NCBI GenBank assembly: GCA_029207755.1
Contig: JARCOQ010000003.1
Coordinates: 87,129,994 to 87,193,993, forward strand
Direction: 5' to 3'
Source of the DNA: Chamaea fasciata
Taxonomy: Eukaryota > Chordata > Aves > Passeriformes > Sylviidae
DNA: 64,000 nucleotides
The notes under the pieces were generated by a model. The model had not been told where the DNA came from, made no database searches, and saw only the letters and a list, made by a program, of their open reading frames with translations. A program made the position numbers and the translations under genes. This document shows, in pieces, positions 49,882-61,097 of the stretch. Within the stretch, counting starts at the first letter, position 1. Each line of letters opens with the position of its first letter.

Positions 49882-51772
49882 GTAAGTATAGATGTTAGAG
49901 ATCCCTATTTGAACAGAGAATCATAGAATTACAGCATTGCATCATAGAATGATTTAGGCTGGAAGTAGCATTTAAATATTATTTATTTCCAATTTCTCTG
50001 CCGTGGAGAGAGACCTGTTATGCTAGATCAGGTTGCTGAAAGTTCCATCCAACCTGACCTTGCACGCTTCAAGGGACGAGGCTTTTACAACTTTCCCCCA
50101 GTCTCACCAATTTAGCAGAAGTGTTGATGTGTGGGGGGATGTCAGAGGTCTCACAGAAGTCAAGGCGAATGTTATCAGTTGCTCTTCCATTACCCATCAA
50201 CACAGTTACTACATCACTGAAACACACCATTAGTCAGACATAATTTACCCTTTGTGAAGCCATATTGTCTGTTTCTAATCCCCTTCCTGTCATCCATATG
50301 CTCTAACATACCTTACAGGAGGATCTGTTCCAGGAAAGTGTCAAAACATTTAATTCTAATGTATTTTTTTAATTAGCTTTGCATGTTTAATGAAGAAACA
50401 TAGCATTTTCTCAATGTGTCCTGTTTATAATATTTTTGTGATAAAAAAACCCAAACTCCCCATTTCACGTCAGTTGCATGGTGATCTTTAGGAACTACGC
50501 ACGTTATTTTATTTTTTTATTCCTCTCCCTAATAAAATCATCTAACACAAACATGAGGTATCATGTGATCTTTATTAACTAGTGATTGTCTTGTTCTTTC
50601 TTTTCAAGCAGTATAAGTTTCTTAATGCCTATTTTTTTTCCTTTTTTCTTTTTGTAAGGTAGAATAAATTCATGTAGAGCTCACAAAGTTTTCATAATAA
50701 AGTCAAACCTGGTAGTATGTCAAAATAAATTGATTTATTTCAATTTATTTTGAAATGTTCTTTCTTTAGCATGATTATGGCAAATAGCGGTGATTATACA
50801 GAATCAAAACAGTGAAAGAAGAGTTCAAAAGCTTAGTTATCACATAGCAGTGATACATACTCATACAGAGAGAGAGAAAGAGACATCTAAATTGCTGAAT
50901 AAATTGATAGATTTTTAAGTTATGCAACCTGTCTAAATATTTTTTTCTACTAGATATACTAGCACAAACTATTTTGTGCAATAGACAAACAGTTGCAGTA
51001 GTTTGTTTCACACATAGAAATGTCTCAGTGGAAGTTGGAGTTTCCTGATTATACCTTTAACACCAATTCTAAAGAAACACCTAAGCACTTCTAATTTCAT
51101 TAGGGGAACAAACCCCTTTACTTTTTCCTTTACTTTCTAACTTCAACAGGCCTATGCAGAGCATAGAAAAATAAGTGTGGGACTGTCAGCCCTTAGAATT
51201 TTTTTCTTTTTTGAAAAATAACTTACTTTTCTTACTGCTCAAATTAGAAGTTGCAGTAACTGACAGATGTCTTTCGCTGTTAAAGAGAAGCATAGACTCT
51301 TTGCTTTATATTAAAGGAGAAAATGGATACTCATTATTTTCTTTCCTCCTCTAGTTAGTAACACTGTCTGGTTACTGATGTACCTGGTGTACTGTTACTG
51401 TTTAATAGATGCAAACATTGCATTGTAACATAATCAGAAATGAGGAAAATACCCTAAATTAATTATAAAACTCCTTTTTCGTTCAGTTATGAGATCACAA
51501 ACCCACAATTTTAAAGTTGGCATATATCCATATAGCAAACTCAAGTATGGTATGATCTGTGCTGGAAGACCTCTTCTACCTGTCCTACCTGTCCTAAATT
51601 AAGTTTGTAACTTGAAACTCGAACTGTTCTGTTTTTGTAGACTGCTTTATCTAAAGAAGAAGTTGACTTAGTTTTGACCTCTCTAGTAATGGGTATAAAC
51701 ACCATAAACACTACATTTTGTATTGTCTTGGGTACAACAAATAATTATTTCTAATTTCCCTCTCTTCTACAG
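49882..51772 (+). other. EYS: EYS intron 3 of the coding region
   Basis: An intron of 1891 bases in phase 0. It holds the CR1 fragment at its left end and otherwise AT-rich sequence without features that I recognise. Confidence 0.85.
49919..50345 (-). mobile_element. CR1 LINE fragment 37 bases after an EYS donor site
   Basis: It contains AATCATAGAATTACAGCATTG, TCATAGAATGATTTAGGCTGG and CTAGATCAGGTTGCTGAAAG. A further CR1 section follows from about 50240 (TGAAGCCATATTGTCTG to GGAGGATCTGTTCC) that belongs further inside the CR1 3' region, so part is deleted. Antisense to EYS. Confidence 0.85.
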
Positions 51773-51900
51773 GATGTGGCATGTATCTGTATGCCAATAT
51801 TTGCTGGCAAGTTCTGTGAGAGAATACTGAATCCATGTGAACTATTGCCTTGCTTAAATAATGCAACCTGTGTAGCTCAACAGCAAAACTATAACTGTCG
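51773..51900 (+). CDS. EYS: EYS coding exon 4: end of EGF5 and most of EGF6
   Basis: A 128-base exon, entering in phase 0 and leaving in phase 2. It encodes the last three cysteines of EGF5 (ACIC and KFC) and four of EGF6, including CLNNATC, which fits the O-fucose consensus C-x4-S/T-C and carries an N-glycosylation motif. The acceptor is CTCTTCTACAG and the donor is GTAAGA at 51901. The length equals the human exon I recall as c.1057-1184. Reading on past the donor gives a stop within a few codons. Confidence 0.92.
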
Positions 51901-53138
51901 GTAAGATTGGAAATTAATTTATTTCGTTACTTTATTTGTTCATTTGATGATATCACACAGATTGCAGAAAGAAAAGACCATCATTCACAGAGAACACTGA
52001 AAACTATAAACTTTTGTTTTTAAAAAATATATTTATCTTTTGTGCATTACTGTTAGGTTTGTTGTAAATTGTGGAAGCCATACAAAAAGATTGAAAGCAT
52101 TTAAGAGATATAAATTGTTTAATTTTTAACACTATAAGAATATATAATTTTTAAAACACTAATGACAATTGAGACAGTTATACTACATGTGCCATTTCCT
52201 TTCAGGGTGTATGAAGTTTATGATGTTTCTGAAAAGACAAGGCAGCCTATTTAATTTCTAGTTCACTGACATGCATAAGTAGGCCTTAAATTGATCCTTC
52301 AAACAGCATATGAAAAACTGTTTTATTCAGAAAGACTACACTAAAAATTATCCATTTGAAAATGCCAGAAGTTACCCAATGTATAATTTAATTTTTTTTT
52401 AATAGATTTTAAATTTTTTTTTCTATGCCAGTAAGGAGTACAATTTACCCTGTTCCCCTTTGCTTGGCTTTAATCTTGCTGCCTCAGTAAATTCTGATAA
52501 GTATTACTGAAATAAAAATTTTTCGAATTTTAGGATATTAATAAAAGCAGAGAATTGAAAGCTGTGATACAAAAAAAAAAAAAAGGCTGACAACATATTA
52601 TGAATGAACTTAAAAACTGCAAAAAATATAAGAGAAGTATAGAACACATAGTTACAGTGCATCAGCAGAGATTCAGTAGAGAAAACTTGAAATTAAAATA
52701 TAAGTAGAACTATGTTTAAAGTTTTCCCAAAGAAGAAAATCCTCACAATTTCATTCAAATTCACTCCTAAATACAGATACACATACAAACACACATATGC
52801 AAGTACATATACACTTCCCATATAGACACATAAAGAACAGAGAACAAGTGTTATCATTCATTTTACAATTCTTTGAACTGAGATATGAACTGGTAATTTT
52901 TTTATTATATAGCCAGTCTTTCCCACAATATGTGTATATTAGTATGAAATGTGTTGAAATCTACATTTAAAAATATGCATAAATGAACAATTAATATTGA
53001 GATGCAGATTGCCTTTATTAACAGAAACCACACTAAAAAAGAAGTCATAAAAAGTTGTCCTGGCCCTGTTATTCATATTGAATGATCTGTAATTCCACAA
53101 AGTATTTGTAGAAACGGTCTGTACCAGGAAAATTTGTA

Positions 53139-53170
53139 CCATAGAAATTGTTTAATAAAAATTTCTATGG
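53139..53170. repeat. Perfect 11-bp inverted repeat
   Basis: CCATAGAAATT at 53139-53149 pairs with AATTTCTATGG at 53160-53170 across a 10-base loop. Confidence 0.85.
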
Positions 53171-53572
53171 GAAAACATTGTGGTTGAACTATCTTTCTTT
53201 TGATAATATTATATGAGAATAAGCATGAAAGTCATTACCTAGGTCAATATAACGGAATGTAAAAATGGGAAATTTGGAACCCATTTTACATTGGGCTGAG
53301 TTATAAGCTCATTAACTCTAAAAATGCTCTAAAAGGGAACTAACAACCTAGGGATAGCACTGTGAATAGTGTTCAATCTACATAGTTTACCCTAGCAACT
53401 AATTTGCTCACCAGACACTCTTGATGAAGGAAGAGAACTCCAGAAAGTTACTCATATCTTCCACAGAGAAATATCCAGAACAGGTGACATGACACATCTT
53501 ACACAATTCCAGTTTTCTTTGTACAAAGGTAGAGGGTTACAGTACAATCACAGAACATCAGAACACAATAAA

Positions 53573-53630
53573 TATACTATACTATACTATACTATACTAT
53601 ACTATACTATACTATACTATACTATACTAT
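53573..53630. repeat. (ACTAT)n pentanucleotide array
   Basis: About 11 units of ACTAT, ending 5 bases before the 3' end of an antisense CR1 fragment. Confidence 0.97.
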
Positions 53631-53635
53631 CAGAG

Positions 53636-53762
53636 ATTCATAGAACAGCCCAAGTTGAAAAAGATCTTGAGGTATTTCTGATCCAATCTTTCATGGGAAA
53701 TGGAGTTTAGATGAGATTACTTCCTACCCTGTCCAATTGCTTATTGAAAATCTCCAGTGTTT
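53636..53762 (-). mobile_element. CR1 LINE 3' end fragment
   Basis: ATTCATAGAACAGCCCAAGT, then AATCTTTCATGGGAAATGGAG and CTGTCCAATTGCTTATTGAAA, matches the reversed 3' region of a CR1 subfamily. The pentanucleotide array sits at its 3' tail. Confidence 0.8.
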
Positions 53763-56700
53763 AGCCTTAGTTTTTCCATTCAGTCCCCATAGGCTTTGAT
53801 TACAGATTGCAATAATTTTTATTAATATTTTAATAAATGAAAAATATTATCCTCATTTTTCATGAAATTAAAATAATTTTTCCACCACTTAATCTGAAAG
53901 TTAATAAATAGAAATATTTATGCCTCTGTACGTAAAAGGAGGCATTTAGGTGAGAGAAAGCATTTTGACGTAGTATGAATTACATATTTTTCACAAGGAG
54001 ATCACATTCAGTAGTTTTGTTTGTGGGAGCTGCAATCTTACCAGAATGCTGAAATGCAGAGGAGGTGTTGAAAGATAGTGAGGTCCAATAGTCAGCAGGC
54101 TTTACTGTTTTAAAAATTCAAAATTTTCTTTTTAAATTCATGTTCTCCATTAGCTAATTGACTAACAGAGGATTTGAAGACCTTTAGGAACAGTTTTTAT
54201 ACAGTTTAAGTTTTCTAAAATCACAGACTTGGATGCTTTATGCCTGTGATTCATGTTTTAATTCGCTTTTCCCAAAGGAAATGTACCATTAATTATGTTG
54301 CCTTAATTTGGGAGATTTGTAGCTGCTCATCAGCATTTTAAGTGAAGATTTGATTCATTTTTTCTAATCATTGTCAAATACTGTATGTTCTGTCTCTGTT
54401 TAGTCGCTCCACAATAAACTGCATGTGTTTCATACTACATTTGGTGTAATACTACATGTAATACTAGGACATGATCCACTTTTATACCATTTTAACATGA
54501 TAAATATATGTAATGTTGTTTAGGTCAGATGCGTGTACAAGTTCAAATAATAGTTGAATTGAACTTTTTATTCATTACTTTTTTATTTTGCTTCCCCCTA
54601 TGCTATGTTGTTCTCCTTACTCTCAAATTGCATTCTTATATCCTACACAATCCCAGCTTCTTCTTAACATACCCTTCCTTCTTTGGGAAATCAGTTATTT
54701 TCCATTCTAAACGTATAACCAAACAGAATCAATTTAATTTTTCCCAGTTCAGTTATGATGCATGACTATCTTGTATCCTAATTCCATCCTTTGATACTAC
54801 ACACAACTTTGCGCTAAGAATCTAATAGATGCATTTTTTCTTAAATGTCAAAATTTAAGGTGAATTCAAATAGGCAGTGAACAAGCGTATCCATCACAAT
54901 AAACTATGATTGCTTGCTTTCTATCTTCTTCTAGTATCCACATATTTTAGAAAAATAAGAAGTTACAAAAAATGTAAAAGTGTGTTCTGAGAAAATATGT
55001 TCTGTTTGTGCCATCTTTGGAACTTCATTGACAACTTTTTTTTTTTATTTTAGCTTACATTTCCTTTTCCATACATTGGTATGTTTATTGCAAAACAACA
55101 AAAAATACCAAAACCATAAAAAATGAACAAATATAAAAATTAGAAGAAGTCACTTCTAAAATTGGCTTACTAGATTATCTAGTTAATTAAATAATCATAG
55201 ATCGAAGCAAAAAATCTAGGCACTCTTTAACTTCAGATCATTGGTAAAAACAAATCAGTAAAACAAACATTGCAATTGAGTTGCTCTGAGTTGGTTTTAG
55301 GTGTACTTTAAAAATTAACAGAAAATATATAAAACAATTTCATTGTTATTTTACATTCCTTTCACATGCACATTTTATTATGAAAAACTCCTTTTAGCTA
55401 CAATACATTGACTAATTTTTTTTAAGAATAGACTTTGAAAGAATTTTGAAGCCAAGTATTTGAAATGGTAAAAATATGATTGCATGCAGGACTTTTTTCA
55501 AGCGGAAGGTGAGGATTATGTGGTGCATTGCTACTACCATATAGTGTCCTTTTGTGGTTGTTTCTATACCAGCCCCAAGGCATATAACATGTCACAGAAG
55601 GTTTTCCCATGTCCATTTATCTCTGTCCAAATGGTCCAATATGCACGAATTGTGGTTGGTTTCCAGGGATTTCTGATTAAATCCAACCAGCTTAAACCTT
55701 AAATAAGGTTAATAAAGTGACTTAAGCTTCTGGACATGCTAGATGTCTCTGTGGCTTCCTCAGACTCAGAGCCATACCCACAGACAGATATTTTTAACTG
55801 ATTTGGAAAGTATGATTAACTCAGATGCTTTCTATTGAATGTTGTATTGCCTAAATAGTTGCTATAGAAAATATATTCCTTACTTTAATATGCTGACTAA
55901 CTGTGAGAAGCTTCATGCATTTTGAAACCAGGAATTGGATAGGTTTTTTTCTAAATGAGAAAGCAACACACCTGGATCTCCTATCTATTAGGAGCAAGAA
56001 CACAGGAAAACCAGAAGAAATTCTGCACAATCTTCATAATTTCCAGCTTCTGGACCAAATAATTTGAATAAAACTACCTCTTAGAAACGTCTAAAGAAAT
56101 TCCCATCTATTACTTTTGGATTCTTTCAGAAACACAAATTTTCAGATAACTGGCCATTTTATTTCTCTTCTTAAATCTTTTCTTTCCATGATACCAGAAA
56201 TAGCTTTTAGACAGGGGAACATGATGTGTCTGTGAGAACATAATGACAGTGTTTGACAAGGATTATCTATCTATCAATCAAGATATAAGTATTCAAATAT
56301 TTTTGTACATTGTTCCATTATTGCTTTTGAATAAGATTTCTTTATCATTCATTTGAATCTCATCTTTTTTATTTGTGTATATGAGATTTTTTTTAACATG
56401 AGAGAGCAGCATTAGGAAAGAATTTTCTCTTACTAATAATAAGTGCTCACATGAAGCTGAAGAAATTTCTGCAGTTCCTTTTACATACATTATCAATCAC
56501 TTCATTGGCATCACATGAAATTAGCAGCCACAAAAATTGAATGATAGCTTTTTCTTTAAAGGAAATACTGAATTACAATTAAGTAAACACATAAACAACT
56601 ATGCATTGTTGTCTCTAGATTTTTCCTTGCATAATTAAGCTTATCATTATTTACTATTTATACTACTCTTTATTTATTAGCAGATTGATGCTTATTTCTC

Positions 56701-57091
56701 ACTCATCACATTTTAGTTTTTGTATTAAAGTATCTCTCTGATGCTTAAATTGACCTATCCTTGCTAATAGTTTTCCAAAACCATGTTACCTTATCTATAA
56801 CTGTTTATTAAATATTACCTCATCCTAGATATTTTTTTCCTGGAAGATTATATGAAATATTGGTGTGAAAATACTTTAATCAAAGAAATAAATTTTTTAG
56901 GAAAAAGCAAAATTATCCAGAATCATGCAAGGGATTTTTAATTTCTTGAAAACATATTCTGTTTATTTTAAATAACATAAAAGATTTGTTTTGTTACTGC
57001 AAGAACATTATTTAATAGAATTATGGAACATAATTAAATACAATTAACTTTTAAAATGCAAGTTCTCTAAAATACACTGGTGTATTTGCAG

Positions 57092-57206
57092 CTGCATGCG
57101 GGGATTCACTGGAAAGAACTGTGAGGAAGTAATTGACTACTGCAGGCTGCTCAGCGTCAACTGTCTGAATGAAGGATTGTGTCTTAATGTAATTGGAGGA
57201 TTCACT
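57092..57206 (+). CDS. EYS: EYS coding exon 5: end of EGF6 and start of EGF7
   Basis: A 115-base exon, entering in phase 2 and leaving in phase 0. It starts with C-M-R-G-F-T-G-K-N-C, which closes EGF6, and continues into EGF7 (VIDYCRLLSVNCLNEGLC), a stretch almost identical to mammalian EYS as I recall it. The acceptor is TGTATTTGCAG and the donor is GTAAGT at 57207. The length equals the human exon I recall as c.1185-1299. The rest of EGF7 and all later parts of the protein (more EGF domains and the laminin G domains) lie beyond the window. Confidence 0.93.
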
Positions 57207-57747
57207 GTAAGTAATTTAATACATATTAAACTAATTCAGTGTTCCAAAGTATAAAAGCTTCAGACAAGCAAACTTGAAATGCATTCATTGCTCTAAGAGA
57301 CCAGAGGGGCACAATTTTATAGGTTTTATTTATTTTAATCTATAACACAAGGGCAATTCACTTGGGTAGTATGGATTTTTTTTTGCTTTTCTACTGAGAT
57401 CATGATTAGGACTATATCAAGTAAGATAACTGAAGGGTATTTTTGTAGCAAAAAGAATATATGACTAATTGTGGTCCAGTGTCATTACCCACAAGGATGA
57501 AAATCACATCTGTGTTGCAGCCTTTAAAAATACATTACTTGAATTAAGATCATCTGTCGCTGTTATTTTAACCAGAATCAAATAACTTATATACACATAA
57601 ACATGTTTAAAATTAATGCAAATTTAAAATTTTGACGATGAAACTGTAGTGTGGTGATGTTCATTCCAACTGACAGTTTGGGAAAAAAAATATTAGATCT
57701 GCTTTTTTAACTTTCTAAATTGCTCCTGAAAATGTTAAGCAAGGTGC

Positions 57748-58380
57748 AGAATCTTGTCCTTGTTTAACTCCCTATGGTTGGTGATTGCCTGTCCCTCTAA
57801 TTCATCAAGGTCTTTCTGTAGAGCCTCTCCCCCCCTGAGGGAGTCTAAAGCCCCTCCCTGTCTAGTGTCACCAGCAAACTTACATCATACTCCTTCAAGT
57901 TCTTTGTCCAAGTCATTTATGAAGACACTGAAGAGCACCAGGCTGAGGATGGAGCCCTGTGGAACCCTACGAGTGGCAGATCACCAGACTGGTGTTACAC
58001 CATTCACTATAACGCTTTGTGCCTGACCTGTGAGCCAGTTGCTCACCCATCATGTAACCTGGTTATTAATATTTTGTCCAGAAGGATCCTGTGAGAAACA
58101 GTGTCAAAAGTGTTGCTGAAACGATTGCATCCACTCATTTTCCTATAAAAATTAGGTGGATTTCCCTTTCATACAAGAAAATAAGGTTTGACAAGCAGGA
58201 ATCCTTCCACTCGTGAAGCTGTGCTGGCTGTGACTGATGACTGCAACACTCCCAGTGTTTTTTCAGTATTTCCCAGAATAATATTTTCCATGGTTTTACC
58301 AGGCATGGGAGTGAGACTGACAGGCCTGTAGTTTCTGGAGTCCTCCTTCTGTGTGTGCAGATGATCACAGCAAATGGTAT
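57748..58380 (-). mobile_element. CR1 LINE fragment with end of ORF2
   Basis: Reversed CR1 sequence of about 630 bp: ATTCATCAAGGTCTTTCTGT, CACCAGGCTGAGGATGGAGC, GAGCCAGTTGCTCACCCATC and GTGAGACTGACAGGCCTGTA. The last of these belongs to the late reverse transcriptase part of CR1 ORF2. It is truncated at both ends and mutated. Antisense to EYS. Confidence 0.9.
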
Positions 58381-58697
58381 TGTAGTCGATAATACACTAA
58401 TGTGATAAGTATATTTTGGTGGACTGCACCAAGACTTCACTGTTTTTTAGAAAAACCTGTTCTAGGAAAGGCAAATTCAATGCTGTGTGAATAGAAAAAA
58501 AGAGTATGAATTACATAGTAGTGAGTGCTCCTGATAAGGCAGGAAGAAAGCTACTTTTAGCTCAAAGTCAATTTTAGATTGTGACACCACACCATTGATG
58601 AAGACGGAAGGACGATCCCTGTAGTCAAAAATAAGCCCTTGCATACACAGAAGTATAACTACATCTAAAATGAGTATTCTCATATTCTAAAATGAGC

Positions 58698-58729
58698 AGT
58701 ATGACTACTCAGTTTTCAGTAGTCATACT
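58698..58729. repeat. Perfect 12-bp inverted repeat
   Basis: AGTATGACTACT at 58698-58709 pairs with AGTAGTCATACT at 58718-58729 across the 8-base loop CAGTTTTC. Confidence 0.88.
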
Positions 58730-58910
58730 TCTTTGACTGTCAGTGAAGGGTCATCATAGCCAGCTATATATTGAAATTTTTTAAGAAGGTTACAAATGAG
58801 GAAAACTGTATTAAAATGAAGTTAATGAAATAAAATAAATAAATAAATAAATATATATATTCTCAAAATACATTCAGATTCACAATCTTAAAACAGTCCA
58901 TGATCTTCTC

Positions 58911-58923
58911 AAAAAAAAAAAAG

Positions 58924-58966
<43 letters not shown>
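58911..58966. repeat. Poly(A) tract, about 55 bases
   Basis: An almost pure A run with one G near 58923. No retrocopy body is recognisable to its left, and CR1 elements do not use poly(A) tails. Its length is likely to be variable or poorly assembled. Confidence 0.95.
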
Positions 58967-58970
<4 letters not shown>

Positions 58971-60980
58971 AACTGTATTTAAAATGGTTAGCTTTTGGTA
59001 CCAAAAATTTTGAAGTCATATTAGCAACAAAGTGATAAAAGTATTGTGCATGGTTCTGAGCAGCTTCTTCTTCTGTTACTATTGATTATAGCAGGAGCAT
59101 TTTCAAAAGCTTTTCAGGTAATATGGTCCAATGCTGTGTTTCAGCAGTTTCCCATCAGATCAGTGCCAGGTCACATCTGTCTTGCCCTTGTGAATAACTT
59201 CACCAGACATTGAATTTCACGAGGGTCTACTATGGTGGGATCAAAACCCCATAATTCCCACAAAAGGCTGAAAGCCTCCTTGTGGATTGCTTCCAGTAGT
59301 CAATGCAGCAGACTCATTTCAATGATGTTAAAAGGGTAGGAAAAGGATTATATTTTCCAAAGTTGCCATGAATAGTGAAAACATAAATGTCCCATTTTAT
59401 TTGGGCTCTAAAGAAGATCAGAGATACGTTGTTTACCTTGTTAGTTTCTAAAGCACAAAAAGCCAACACTGCAACTTGGATTCAGTTTCAGAAATATGGA
59501 TATCATTTGGACTTATAACAGGTGACAAACACAATTCTTGAACATGAACAGATCTTCCTCTCTCAAAAAATACTGATATGAAAAATTCTATAATTTATTA
59601 TTGATTTATCTACGATTGCAAGAAATCTGCTGTTGAATTTCTCTTGACTTGCAGCTGCAATGTAGGAATTGCTTCTAAGAATAAACATAGTCATTATAAA
59701 AGTTCTGAAGAAAATATAATACAGCACTTTCTTTTTATTTATATACATACCATAAGAAAGTTTTTAATTAGTGTACTGTTTTTTCAGTTTTATAATAAAG
59801 AACTCCAGCTACTTAGAAGACAGGGGGCACTGTTTTAAGAAAATAAATAAATTAAAACACTTTGAGCATAAACCAGACTTAATAATTACTGATGTGTGAA
59901 CCAATTTCAGATTTCAGCAGAGTTTCATTCAATAAAAATATTTAAAGACATTATTATGTCAAGATGATAACCTGTTTCTTGAAAATATTTTTTAAAAATC
60001 TGCCCACAGATACATTTTTCAATAGATTTTTCTATTCTCATGGCAACTTTTCTTTTTCTTAATTGAATTTTATAAGTGAAAAGTCAGTGTTCTTGTTTTG
60101 CAGCTGATAGCATTTTCTCATTGCTTTTAATCTGATTGTCTTAAACAATTTATGGCTGTAGGTATCTGTTTTCCTTATCTTTACCTGAAGACAGGGAAAA
60201 TACGAGCAATGCCCAAAAGGCAAGTGATAGGGAAGAAAGAGCTGCTGTTTTTTCCATGCTAATCATACTGCTGCTACATGCTAACCACCTCAGGCTATGG
60301 AGTGGCTTGAGTAGAGTTCTCCCAGTGATTTAGAATAGCTCCAGTAAAGCCTCTGGCACACCACTGGGCAGTGAAAGCCAATAAAGAGAGTATACAAACA
60401 AGAAATGATTTGTGGATGTAAAGCTTTCCTCTAGGTCCCAAGGGTGGATCAAGTACCTTACTATCTATTTATCCACAGCAAGTAGTTTAGATCATGGCAA
60501 AAAGAATTATCTCTCCCTAAGATACCCTGTTTCTTCCTGAATCATTAGTATTAAACTGAAAAAACTCAAAATCAAACAAACATAATAAAGATACTGAAAA
60601 AAATATATTAAACTAATCCAGTGCCAATTCTGAGGATTACAGAAATCTAGCTTACTGGAGTTTGGAAGCCTGTAAAGGAGCACAGTTTTGAAAACACAAT
60701 AGTGGAAAGTTTAGGTATGAAAACTGTCAAGTCTTTGACGTACTAGCTGTCTTTACTTTCTAGGGAGAAACCACTGAATTGCATAAAAATGGCAGAATTT
60801 ACAGGTCAGTTGCGATTACCTACAGAAGTGCATTTGAGGGACAAGAAAGTGCAACAGTACAGTGGTTGCTGCACACTCTCCCATCTGTGTTCTGCCATAC
60901 ATTTCCTGTGGAAGGGCATGCATATTGAGAACGCTTTGCACTTCTTGTAGCATGTAAAAATGTTCATTCATGATTTTTTA

Positions 60981-61097
60981 GTGGGTTTTTTTTGTTTTGG
61001 TTTGGGGTTTTTTTTGGTTTTGTTTTTGTGTTTTTTTGTTTTTGTTTTTTTTTTTTTGTTTGGTTGGTTGGTTTGGTTTGGTTTTTTTTTTTTTTCC
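60981..61097. repeat. T-rich (TTTG/TTGG)n tract
   Basis: T runs mixed with GGTTTGG units over about 115 bases. It yields long Phe/Gly/Val reading frames in two phases that are not genes. Confidence 0.92.

Larger units (their letters stand above)
51901..57091 (+). other. EYS: EYS intron 4 of the coding region
   Basis: An intron of 5191 bases in phase 2. It holds a pentanucleotide array and CR1 piece near 53.6 kb and a short hairpin at 53139. 53763-57091 is AT-rich with nothing that I recognise. Confidence 0.85.
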
